Shown: positions 6,719 to 13,567, numbered from the stretch's first letter. The stretch is 13,749 bases of DNA from Acidobacteriaceae bacterium (GCA_003135495.1 PLBX01000559.1:4818-18566); one strand, 5' to 3'. Notes: a model not told the origin generated them from the sequence alone. A program made the numbers and translations.

Positions 6719-7927
6719 ATGGACCTCGCATACGACGATCAAGGCAACCGCACCAGGCTTTCGTGGCTAGCTGCAAAGGGAGTGAAAGTATGGGGGCCGG
6801 AGCGCGTGTATGTATCTGACGAAGTGCAGTTAAACCGGATTGTGCCGGGCGCGGTTCTCATGAACGCCAACATCTCGGGTGCAACAACCTTCATCGGTGC
6901 TGGAGCACAAATCGGAACATCTGGATTAGCGCGTATTCACGAGGTGCAAGTTGGGAGATCTGTAGTTCTTGGCGCCGGAAGCTACCAACACTGCGTTTTG
7001 CTGAATGGGGCAAGCGTCCGAGGCTTTGCCGAGTTCCGCCAGGGAACCGTCCTCGAGGAAACGGCGGAAGCCGGTCATAATGTGGGTTTCAAAAATACCG
7101 TCCTTACAGTGGGTGCGGTCGCGGGGTCTTCTGTTAATTTCTGCGATGTGCTGCTTTCCGGGGGAAGCTCCCGCAACGACCACAGCGAGATCGGATCTGG
7201 CGTCGTTCACTTCAATTTCGATCCGCGCGGCGATAAGTTTGGTAGCTTGATGGGCGATGCTGCAGGTTGCCTGCTTCGTTCCCCCCGAATTTTTATCGGG
7301 GGTAACTCAGGTATTGTGGCGCCCGTACATTTGGATTTTGGCGCAGTGGTCGCCGCGGGTTCAACCCTCCGTCACGATGTGTCCCAAAACCAATTGTCCG
7401 GGGGAGACCCTGTCGCACAGAGTTCTGAATACAGTACCGATCGATACTATGATCTAAGCAGAAAGTTTTCTGCAACTGCAAAACTTGTTGGGAACTTGCA
7501 CGCCCTCCGCGCTTGGTATCGATATGTACGGCGAGAGGGCGCTGATTCCGACACTGGATTGCTTTACGTGTCGGCGGAGCAAGAAATTGATCGTCACCTA
7601 AAACATCGCACGAGTGAATTGGCCAAAGTTGTGCAAAAGCTGGAAACGTCGCTGTCAAGTCCCCGACGTAGCGAGCGAGATAAGGCATTCGATGAGCAAC
7701 ATCGAACATTGCTCGAAAAACGCGAACATATCAGCTCGCTTTTGTTGCGTGAGGATTACGCCAAAGCTCCTGTGATCTTCCTGGCCGAGTACCTAGAAAA
7801 TCGGCGGACCCGAGAGCATGTAGATTCAGTTCGAGATGTCTCGACAGAAGCCTCGCGAGTTGCGGTTCAATGGATTCGCGAGATTGCGTCCCAGCCGTAC
7901 ATCCAGATGAGAGCCCTGTTTACGTAG
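6719..7927 (+). CDS. Left-handed beta-helix (hexapeptide-repeat) protein, GlmU C-terminal-like, with helical tail
   Basis: A 402-residue protein and the only intact plus-strand gene within the cluster. Residues about 25-225 are a run of hexapeptide-like turns (IVPGAVLMNANISGATTFIG; TVLTVGAVAGSSVNFCDVL; SPRIFIGGNSGIVAPVHLD; FGAVVAAGSTLRHD), as in the beta-helix of GlmU and nucleotide-sugar-linked acyltransferases. HFNFDPRGDKFGSLMGDA (164-181) breaks the helix, recalling proteins annotated as UDP-GlcNAc-pyrophosphorylase-like. No N-terminal nucleotidylyltransferase domain is present. Residues about 240-402 look alpha-helical and charged, with no family I recognise. An acyl- or acetyltransferase acting on an amino sugar or aminocyclitol is possible and would fit the nearby aminotransferase, but catalytic residues are not identified. 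ATG 6719 has no clear Shine-Dalgarno; a TACAAT at 6685-6690 could be a -10 box. The gene ends 14 bp from the stop of the Gfo/Idh gene. Confidence 0.8.
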   Translation: MDLAYDDQGNRTRLSWLAAKGVKVWGPERVYVSDEVQLNRIVPGAVLMNANISGATTFIGAGAQIGTSGLARIHEVQVGRSVVLGAGSYQHCVLLNGASVRGFAEFRQGTVLEETAEAGHNVGFKNTVLTVGAVAGSSVNFCDVLLSGGSSRNDHSEIGSGVVHFNFDPRGDKFGSLMGDAAGCLLRSPRIFIGGNSGIVAPVHLDFGAVVAAGSTLRHDVSQNQLSGGDPVAQSSEYSTDRYYDLSRKFSATAKLVGNLHALRAWYRYVRREGADSDTGLLYVSAEQEIDRHLKHRTSELAKVVQKLETSLSSPRRSERDKAFDEQHRTLLEKREHISSLLLREDYAKAPVIFLAEYLENRRTREHVDSVRDVSTEASRVAVQWIREIASQPYIQMRALFT

Positions 7928-7941
7928 ACGGCAAACTAAAG

Positions 7942-8874
7942 TCAGTGGTTCGTGCCGCTTGGCCTGATCATTCCAACAATTCTGTCCATCAGCAGCTGAG
8001 TTTGATAAGCCTCTTTGAAATCGGCGAGTATGTGATCGCCGTTTCCACCAGCCACCGCGTGCAGAAAGACATGGGTTTCCTTCTCGAAGATGGGCATTGT
8101 CTCAGTTTGGGACTGGCTTCCGTCGATGGTATTATGCACGAGATCTAAATCCCAGCCGCGAAGTTCGAGCACACCGTTCGGTGTTTCAATGATGATGAAA
8201 ATGTCTTTGCCCATGGCCTCGCAGCTGTATAGACAATTCCCCAATCCTCCTCCCGATAGCCGCATCATTGCCATTACCGTACTTTCGACCCCTTCCGGTG
8301 CATTGGCCGTCGCGAACAAAAGCTGTTCGACGCCTGCCAGGTGCCGAAACAGATCCACCGCATGAGTCGCCTGCTCGTTAAAAGGCCCACCGGACTGTCC
8401 AATCGCACCCCACCAAGGCACGCCGTACCTTTTTCCGATCCAATGTGCCGAGGTGCCAATGATTTTCCGCGATTGTAAAATAGATCTTACATGTGACACT
8501 GAATTACGGTAACGATTCATGTATCCGACCGCAGTCAGGACGGCATTACGCTCGAGATTCTCGAGAACGCATCGCAGCTGACGCGAATTAACTCCGATGG
8601 GTTTTTCAACGAAAAAGGGAACGCCAGAATCGATCGCTCGAAGTTCAAGAGGGCCACGGCAGAACGGCGGTGTACAGATGAAAAGCGCGTCCAGTTTCTC
8701 ATCGAAAAGCGCATCGGCACCTTTTAAGACGCAAGCACGGGGACATTCGTTGGCGAGCAGTTTCGCGCGGCTCATGTCTGCGTCGAAGAGTAACAATTTT
8801 TCGACTCCGAAAGAACTAGCCGCCCTGGCTCGTTCCCGTCCCATTCGGCCACATCCCACAACCGCTGTACGCAT
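7942..8874 (-). CDS. Gfo/Idh/MocA-family NAD(P)-dependent oxidoreductase
   Basis: A 310-residue oxidoreductase. The N-terminal Rossmann loop is VVGCGRMGRER (5-15), followed by LFICTPPF (64-71) and the family signature VEKPIG (89-94) with catalytic K91. The C-terminal domain has GYMNRY (117-122) and FNEQATHAVDLFRHL (165-179), where the E/D-xxx-H pair (E167, H171) normally contacts substrate. Family members oxidise or reduce hydroxyls on inositols, sugars or NDP-sugars, often to give the keto group used by a DegT aminotransferase; NtdC/NtdA (kanosamine) and WlbA/WlbE are known pairs. The gene lies 24 bp after the DegT gene, which fits such a pairing. A good Shine-Dalgarno, AGAGGT, lies 8 bases before the ATG. 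It is slightly short for the family (commonly 330-350 residues). It is last in operon A and converges with the beta-helix gene. Confidence 0.88.
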   Translation of the reverse strand: MRTAVVGCGRMGRERARAASSFGVEKLLLFDADMSRAKLLANECPRACVLKGADALFDEKLDALFICTPPFCRGPLELRAIDSGVPFFVEKPIGVNSRQLRCVLENLERNAVLTAVGYMNRYRNSVSHVRSILQSRKIIGTSAHWIGKRYGVPWWGAIGQSGGPFNEQATHAVDLFRHLAGVEQLLFATANAPEGVESTVMAMMRLSGGGLGNCLYSCEAMGKDIFIIIETPNGVLELRGWDLDLVHNTIDGSQSQTETMPIFEKETHVFLHAVAGGNGDHILADFKEAYQTQLLMDRIVGMIRPSGTNH

Positions 8875-8898
8875 CGCACTGGACCTCTATCCCAAAGA

Positions 8899-10023
8899 TT
8901 AAACTGTTCCGAGTTTCTTTCCGTGCCCTTTTAAAAAAGAGCGCACGCAATCCGCCACATAATCAATTTCCGCAACCGTAAGATTGGGCCGAATCGGAAG
9001 ACACAAAAGCTCGCGCGCAAGAGCCTCTGCGATTGGGAACTGACCCCGCCTCCAGCCATACTGAGAAAATGCAGGCTGCAAGTGAATAGGAACAGGATAG
9101 CGGATTACGGCATCTACACATTTTGATTGCAGGTGATTGAGAAGTTGATCGCGTTTATCGGTGCGAATAACGAACAAGTGAAAAACATGCTCTTCGCCTT
9201 CGTTCCAAGACTGAAACTTGAGTGGCAGGTCGCGTAATCTCTCTCGATAGAGACTGGCGACCTTTCTTCTTTGCTGGTTCCATATGTCCAAACTGGGCAG
9301 TTTCCAAGAGAGAACCTTTGCCTGTATCGAATCGAGCTTGCTGTTGTAGCCAGGTAGAACATGATTGTTCTGACTTGACTGGCCCAAAGCTCGCAAGGTG
9401 CGGAGATCCTCGCTGATCTTCGGTTCGTTCGTGGCGATTGCGCCACCATCGCCGGCGGCCGCCAAATTCTTGCTTGGATGAAAACTGAAGCAGCCAAGAA
9501 CTCCGAAGGTGCCCACCCGTTGTCCATCTATCCGCGCCCCGTGAGCCTGGGCGGCGTCTTCCACAAGATGAATGCCTTTTTTTTCAGTTTCCCGAATAAG
9601 CTCCTGCATCGGAGTCGGTTTGCCGTACAAGTGCACGGGCAAAAGCACTCGCGTTTGGGACGTGATCGCCCCGAGAGCTTCCTTTGTGTTCATGAGGAAA
9701 GTGTTTTCTTCGGCATCGACCAGTACTGGTTTCAAACCCGCCAAGCAAATAGCCGCGACGGTTGCATTGAACGTGTTGGCGTGAGTCACTACTTCGTGAT
9801 CAGAACGGAGCGCCAAAGACTTGAGCGAGCACAGCAACGCGTCCGTTCCGGTATTTACCCCCACGACATAGGAGCACTGCAGGTAGGCCCCGAAGGCGCG
9901 CTCAAATTCCGATACTTCCTCGCTCAGGACGTAATGTCCGTCGAGAATCATTCTGGAGACATCTGCCATGAATTCCTGAAACCGTTCGAACTGAGAGAGA
10001 TAGTCGTAGCGTTGAACTTTCAT
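8899..10023 (-). CDS. DegT/DnrJ/EryC1/StrS-family PLP aminotransferase
   Basis: A sugar aminotransferase of fold type I that uses PLP to convert a keto-sugar or keto-cyclitol to its amine, normally with glutamate or glutamine as donor. Numbering from the longer possible form (TTG 10035, 378 residues): GVNTGTDAL (59-67) is the phosphate-binding turn, PVHLYGKP (133-140), VEDAAQAHGA (158-167) with D160 and Q163 against the cofactor ring, and FSFHPSKNLAAAGDGGAI (183-200) with the Schiff-base lysine K189. RYPVPIHLQPAF (near 294-305) is the conserved C-terminal block. I chose ATG 10023, giving 374 residues, because a TTGAG lies at the right distance before it, while the TTG at 10035 has no Shine-Dalgarno; that TTG would overlap the GH4 stop by 4 bp. 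It sits between the GH4-like and Gfo/Idh genes, either of which could supply the keto substrate. Aminocyclitol pathways (ValM, AcbV) also use PLP aminotransferases. Confidence 0.92.
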   Translation of the reverse strand: MKVQRYDYLSQFERFQEFMADVSRMILDGHYVLSEEVSEFERAFGAYLQCSYVVGVNTGTDALLCSLKSLALRSDHEVVTHANTFNATVAAICLAGLKPVLVDAEENTFLMNTKEALGAITSQTRVLLPVHLYGKPTPMQELIRETEKKGIHLVEDAAQAHGARIDGQRVGTFGVLGCFSFHPSKNLAAAGDGGAIATNEPKISEDLRTLRALGQSSQNNHVLPGYNSKLDSIQAKVLSWKLPSLDIWNQQRRKVASLYRERLRDLPLKFQSWNEGEEHVFHLFVIRTDKRDQLLNHLQSKCVDAVIRYPVPIHLQPAFSQYGWRRGQFPIAEALARELLCLPIRPNLTVAEIDYVADCVRSFLKGHGKKLGTV

Positions 10024-10031
10024 TGGTTTAC

Positions 10032-11285
10032 TCAATTCGTTTTAGATACGAAGGTGTCGTTTTTCATAATTTCCTCGGCTATTGACTCTAGGTGAATATT
10101 CTCTTGCATCCAAGGATGGTGAGAGAGTGCCTCCACCAAGAGACGGCGTTCGCGACGCATGATCGCTTCGGTCGCCCTTCGCTCGAATCGTACGAACGGC
10201 AGTAGGTTTTCCGTAACATGCGCAGGGGGCGGACCCGCCAAAGGCAATTGCGATAGCTTCCCACCAACGCAATAATGCGCAGTCTCCACTATGTCGCTGG
10301 GCTCAAGCAGAAGACTATAAGAGCTGTGGGGAGTAGATAGGAAAAAAGGAATTCCCTCCTGCTTTCCAGCCAATGCCATTAATAAAGGACCTACGGCGTG
10401 TGGATACCAGGGCGACGGCCTCCTCTCAAGCGCCGAAACAACGTCCCCAACTTCGCCGCTCTCATATATTCGGTACGCCTGATCTCGAAGGTTTCGCAGG
10501 GTTTGGGCTCGGGGCGTTTCTTGCGACAGCTGTTCCCGAAGGACTTGCTCAGCCTCGTAATGCAGTCGTAGGTACGGTGTCGGCACACACCCATGAGTCC
10601 GGACGAAAGCGCTGGAGGGGAACGAAATATCGCCTGTCCTGTTCGCCACAACGTCGATCAAGTTATCAGAACGAGACCGAATATTGAAGAACCAGCCCAG
10701 ATGATTGACGCCAAAATAGTCGGCCTGTAGATCTCCGGTTGGCGGTCGCACGATGCTTCTGAGATTTTGTAGTGTGGTCCACGGAAGTTCGCAAATGCCA
10801 ACGACGTTCAAGTCGGTGGACGCAAGAGCCGCCCGCACAAGTAGGCCCAATGGGGAGGTAAGGATCACCACCAATGCGCGGGGTGAGAACTTCGCAACCG
10901 AATCAAGAATTCGCGACACAGCGGGCCAGGCTCTCCACCCTGCCGACAATCCGCCGGCTCCCAAGCCCTCATCTCCGCATAAGCCATACTTGTGCGGGAA
11001 AGTCTCGTCGAACAATCGTCCCTCGAACCCGCCGACCCGAACCTGGATAAGCACGCAATCCGCACCGTCGAGAATCTGGTGCCACGTGTTGTCCGCGATC
11101 TGTTGTGTCCGAATGCTGATACCCTGTGCAGTGAGCAGCCTCGTAGCTCTCGTCACAGCATCAAGTTTTCTCCGTGAGCGGCTCGCCAGTACAACCTCCA
11201 TTTTCCTCCCATCGTTGGCCTGATCGAGAAAGCTGAGCAAACATGGGGTGCTGAACGAGCTTCCGCCGATGATCGAGATTTTCAC
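10032..11285 (-). CDS. GH4-like NAD-dependent protein (6-phospho-glycosidase superfamily) with altered active-site motifs
   Basis: A 417-residue protein of glycoside hydrolase family 4, enzymes that use NAD and a divalent metal to oxidise C3 of a sugar and then eliminate the aglycone. Starting from GTG 11285, the NAD loop is SIIGGSSFSTP (4-14), followed by IQVRVGGFEGR (80-90), DETFPHKYG (93-101), GICELP (163-168) and YFGVNHLGW (190-198). The metal-ligand candidates C165 and H195 are kept. The GQET motif of the family reads GDEG (104-107), and the substrate-binding Asn of FTNP/YSNP is replaced in LTSP (S144). The oxidation chemistry may survive while glycoside specificity has changed; a keto-forming dehydrogenase or epimerase role is possible. 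GTG is preferred because AAGGA lies 6 bases upstream and it forms a GTGA overlap with the kinase stop. An upstream in-frame start at 11336 would overlap the kinase by 55 bp and precede the NAD loop by 20 residues. Confidence 0.82.
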   Translation of the reverse strand: MKISIIGGSSFSTPCLLSFLDQANDGRKMEVVLASRSRRKLDAVTRATRLLTAQGISIRTQQIADNTWHQILDGADCVLIQVRVGGFEGRLFDETFPHKYGLCGDEGLGAGGLSAGWRAWPAVSRILDSVAKFSPRALVVILTSPLGLLVRAALASTDLNVVGICELPWTTLQNLRSIVRPPTGDLQADYFGVNHLGWFFNIRSRSDNLIDVVANRTGDISFPSSAFVRTHGCVPTPYLRLHYEAEQVLREQLSQETPRAQTLRNLRDQAYRIYESGEVGDVVSALERRPSPWYPHAVGPLLMALAGKQEGIPFFLSTPHSSYSLLLEPSDIVETAHYCVGGKLSQLPLAGPPPAHVTENLLPFVRFERRATEAIMRRERRLLVEALSHHPWMQENIHLESIAEEIMKNDTFVSKTN

Positions 11286-12301
11286 TCGGGTTCCTTGTGC
11301 AGCATCAGTGCGTACTCGGCGGCTCCATGCAGGCAAGCCTGTTCGTCTAATTCGATGAGTTTGACCATCTGAGGAGAAAAAACGAGAGGGGAATAATCGC
11401 TGCCAAGTTGAAGCAGGTGATTTAGAACTTCGACATAGATCGGCCCGACACTCGAAGCAAAACCTCCGATCACGAAAATACCCTGTAGTCCAACTGCCAG
11501 GATAACGGTGTTCAGAACTTTGGCTAGAGGGCGGCAGGCCTGTTCGAGAACCTTAAGCGCCCAAGCGTCTCGTTCGCGAATTGAAGGAACGATGTGTCTT
11601 TCGTTACTCAAAGTTTCTGCCGTAGCGCCGAATTTGCGATGGCATAGGGAACTAGAAAAGGCGGACGAATTTGTGACCGCCCACCGACGGGCGAGAAGTT
11701 CGATACCACGTCCAGAGGCGATTGCGCCGAGATGTCCTTTTCCGCCGCAGTCGCATGTGGGAGCTATTTTTGATTCGTCTACCGTTAAATGGCCAATCTC
11801 GCCAGCGTATGGCCCCTTGTCGAACAGGACGAGGTTGCCGGAACTTCGGAAACAAATTTTGCTCCCGATCCCGCTGCTGATGGTTATCACCATGAATCGA
11901 TCCCATGGACTCTGTCGGGCTAAGTACAGTGCGGCGGCGGATACATCGTTGAGAAGATAAACGTCTCGTCCCGTCCGCCGCGCAAGTTCAGCTCGAATGT
12001 CTGGCACGTGCTCGTCCAGGCCGGAGACCGTCGGCGCGTTTACGATACTCCCGGACTCGCGCAGAGGACCAGGGAAGGAGAACGCCAACGGGGCGTCGCG
12101 TTCAACCAATGGTTGTGAACTTGTCACGTAACTGACAACTTTATCCAGAAGTTCATTCCAGATCGCAAAGGGCGATAGTCCATCGTGGAAGGATCGTACC
12201 CGTTCCTGGGTAAAATTGGCGAACTTGCGTTCCCGCATGAGGCAGGCGCACCTCAAGTGGGTCCCCCCAAGATCGAAAACTAGCGCCGTAGTGGTAGGCA
12301 C
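11282..12301 (-). CDS. ROK-family sugar (or cyclitol) kinase
   Basis: A 339-residue ATP-dependent kinase of the ROK family (glucokinase, N-acetylmannosamine kinase and relatives). The phosphate-binding loop is FDLGGTHLR (9-17), the catalytic Asp is D119 in LLNDVSAAA, TISSGIGSKI (140-149) is the second ATP-binding loop, and YAGEIGHLTVD (165-175) supplies E168 and H171. The zinc motif CxCGxxGC appears as CDCGGKGH (183-190), with His190 in place of the third Cys; zinc binding may still be possible. No N-terminal helix-turn-helix is present, so this is a kinase rather than a NagC-type repressor. In validamycin and acarbose clusters the C7-cyclitol kinases (ValC, AcbM) are glucokinase-like, so this gene could phosphorylate a valiolone-type cyclitol or a plain hexose. 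The start is GTG 12301 with GGAGGG 6 bases upstream. It leads operon A and its stop overlaps the GH4-like start as GTGA. Confidence 0.9.
   Translation of the reverse strand: MPTTTALVFDLGGTHLRCACLMRERKFANFTQERVRSFHDGLSPFAIWNELLDKVVSYVTSSQPLVERDAPLAFSFPGPLRESGSIVNAPTVSGLDEHVPDIRAELARRTGRDVYLLNDVSAAALYLARQSPWDRFMVITISSGIGSKICFRSSGNLVLFDKGPYAGEIGHLTVDESKIAPTCDCGGKGHLGAIASGRGIELLARRWAVTNSSAFSSSLCHRKFGATAETLSNERHIVPSIRERDAWALKVLEQACRPLAKVLNTVILAVGLQGIFVIGGFASSVGPIYVEVLNHLLQLGSDYSPLVFSPQMVKLIELDEQACLHGAAEYALMLHKEPE
11292..11296 (-). promoter_or_regulatory. Ribosome binding site fixing the GH4-like start
   Basis: On the minus strand AAGGA lies 6 bases before GTG 11285. Together with the GTGA stop-start overlap it favours GTG 11285 over an upstream in-frame start at 11336. 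Confidence 0.6.
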
Positions 12302-12307
12302 GACAAG

Positions 12308-12313
12308 CCCTCC
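12308..12313 (-). promoter_or_regulatory. Strong ribosome binding site of the ROK kinase
   Basis: On the minus strand GGAGGG lies 6 bases before GTG 12301, the best Shine-Dalgarno I saw in the cluster; it supports the GTG start. Further upstream (12314-12480) there is a TTGACT at about 12352-12347 but no good -10 box at 16-18 bases, so no promoter is called for operon A. Confidence 0.6.
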
Positions 12314-12511
12314 AGAGAAAACCTAAACCCTCTCTAAGTCAATGGACCTTACCAAAGATTCCTTGGGCATTACAATGCAACTTTGGAACGGATGACCTCC
12401 TTCATATCGAAGGTTCGGGGCAACTGATTTTCAAATGCGATTTTAACGTGCACGATCAGGTCGAAATTCAACTAAGCTTTCGGCAAGGGCTTGGAGGCGA
12501 GGACACCCGAG

Positions 12512-13085
12512 ATGGACCCTCAGTGGCTGACATGGGCAAAGGTTCTACACGCGATCGCACAAACAGGTTTGACCTATGCGAAAGATCCTTATGACGTCGA
12601 ACGTTACGAATCGGTGAGGCTGGTTGCATCCCAGATGATGGCCGCGCGCACAGTTGCAGGTTCGGCTTGCAGGGAGGTTGTACTGGCATCGGTCTCGCAA
12701 GCAACGAGGCTGCGGGCCAAATCGCGCGTCTTTTTTGGGGGAAGCATCGGTTCCGTTCTTTCTTTGTACGCTATGCCTCGCCTTGAGCGTGAGGCGCCTA
12801 CCGGCATAATACCCTCTTGCCGGTTGCTATGGTGGCGAGAATCCCGGCGCTCCATCAGACTCCATTTGGAGCCGCGTAACCCAAGAGACCTGAAATATTT
12901 CCGGAAAGCTGAGCACAATTGACCAGAAGGCCCCCGTCGGTGAACTCGGCGACGTTTACGAAGCGAGATTTTTCCGTTCAACATCGCCAAGCTCCGGGCG
13001 CTGACAAAGTCAAGCTGCTTTCGCTATATCATCGGTTTGTGATCGCATTGCATTCGCCTGATCGAGTCGTTGAAACCGGACTGCG
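12512..13085 (+). pseudogene. Decayed Nudix hydrolase with intact N-terminal Nudix_hydro_N domain
   Basis: ATG 12512, with GAGG upstream, opens a reading frame whose first 45 or so residues (MDPQWLTWAKVLHAIAQTGL, then TYAKDPYDVERYESVR) match the helical Nudix_hydro_N domain found before the catalytic domain in a group of bacterial Nudix hydrolases. Such proteins are about 200 residues and hydrolyse nucleoside-diphosphate-linked substrates. After that, conservation is lost: the same frame runs to a stop at 12922 without a Nudix box. Weak echoes appear in other frames: GGENPGAPSDSIWSRVTQET (about 12832-12891), resembling a broken GESPSDSVVREVTQETG, and VKLLSLYHR (about 13009-13035), resembling the VKLLALYDR strand after the box. 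I read this as a gene with several frameshifts. The N-terminal call is fairly firm; the end coordinate is approximate. It diverges from operon A and probably belongs to the older chromosomal flank. Confidence 0.6.
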
Positions 13086-13240
13086 TGCCTGCCTCCAGAG
13101 AAAAATGCTACAAAGCTCACCTGCAACATTCAGCAGTGCACTTTCTCCGGTCCGGTCTTAGGGCAAGAATAGCGAAATTGCGCCCATTTTCTGCAATTTC
13201 CAGAGTAATCCAGCCGGATTTCTCTGCACTTCAGACTGCG

Positions 13241-13265
13241 TGGCGGAGAGGGAGGGATTCGATTC
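13241..13265 (-). other. tRNA-Ser 3'-end fragment, probable attachment-site remnant
   Basis: On the minus strand this reads as a T-loop-like ATCGAAT, then CCCTC (T-stem 3' strand), CCTCTCC (acceptor 3' strand), discriminator G and CCA, the usual 3' end of a bacterial tRNA-Ser. The matching GGAGAGG acceptor 5' strand, anticodon arm and long variable arm are absent, so it is not a functional tRNA. Integrases often use such 3' ends as attachment sites and leave copies at island edges. Confidence 0.6.
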
Positions 13266-13327
13266 TTGTGTTGAATCCAAAGCTACTTGGCACTGACTTC
13301 AAACGACTTGCTCAGAGTACCTAGCGA

Positions 13328-13350
13328 TTTTGCCATCGGTGATGGCGAAA
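13328..13350. other. Hairpin between repeat copies
   Basis: GCCATC (13332-13337), loop GGT, GATGGC (13341-13346), extendable by TTT/AAA pairing if one G bulges. No T-run follows on either strand, so it is not a standard terminator. It lies between tRNA-like copies 1 and 2 and might be part of an attachment region. Confidence 0.35.
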
Positions 13351-13366
13351 TAAATATACGCCTGTC

Positions 13367-13399
13367 TGTAGCTTTCTTGTAGCTTTCGTGTAGCTTTTT
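13367..13399. repeat. 11-bp tandem repeat, three units
   Basis: TGTAGCTTTCT, TGTAGCTTTCG and TGTAGCTTTTT follow without gaps (13367-13377, 13378-13388, 13389-13399). The last base of the third unit is the first base of tRNA-like repeat copy 2. An 11-bp period is close to one helical turn, so a protein binding each unit would sit on one face of the DNA. Confidence 0.85.
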
Positions 13400-13567
13400 G
13401 GCGGAGAGGGATGCTTTCTAACCCACACTGGCGGAGAGGGAATCATTAGGGTGCCTCTCGTGCGCCCGATGGTCGCCACACTCGGATTGGTACGCGCAGT
13501 GAATCGGGACAATGCTTACTCGAACAGTCGAGACAGCCCCGCTTCCGAGCCTCGCTGAGGATACTGG

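Larger units (their letters stand above)
13241..13441. repeat. Three dispersed copies of a 13-bp direct repeat
   Basis: TGGCGGAGAGGGA occurs at 13241-13253, 13399-13411 and 13429-13441, all in the same orientation. It equals the last 13 bases of the tRNA-Ser-like fragment, including CCA on the minus strand. Copies 2 and 3 lack the T-arm extension of copy 1. The copies start 158 and 30 bp apart. Confidence 0.9.
13086..13567. other. Non-coding stretch with tRNA-Ser-derived repeats
   Basis: No reading frame here has family features. The stretch holds the three tRNA-Ser-like 13-bp repeats, a hairpin, and an 11-bp tandem triplicate (listed separately). It separates the Nudix pseudogene from the membrane-protein gene entering from the right. 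No integrase or transposase gene is visible. Confidence 0.6.

Noticed and set aside
10373..10687. Plus-strand reading frame antisense to the GH4-like gene
   Set aside because: It mirrors a well-supported gene, has low-complexity basic composition and no recognisable motif; the same holds for other antisense frames across the cluster, including 1844-2344 and 9478-10095.
11286..11336. Longer N-terminus for the GH4-like protein
   Set aside because: It would overlap the kinase by 55 bp and put 17 extra residues before the NAD loop, while GTG 11285 has a good Shine-Dalgarno and a GTGA overlap.
12604..12990. 128-residue minus-strand reading frame opposite the Nudix remnant
   Set aside because: The opposite strand shows clear Nudix_hydro_N similarity, and this frame is Arg/Ser-rich without features.
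13241..13340. Complete tRNA-Ser gene
   Set aside because: Only the 3' acceptor and part of the T-arm are present; no GGAGAGG 5' strand, anticodon arm or variable arm lies within the next 100 bases.
13241..13441. CRISPR array
   Set aside because: Repeats are 13 bp with spacings of 158 and 30 bp, the core matches a tRNA end, and no cas gene is in view.
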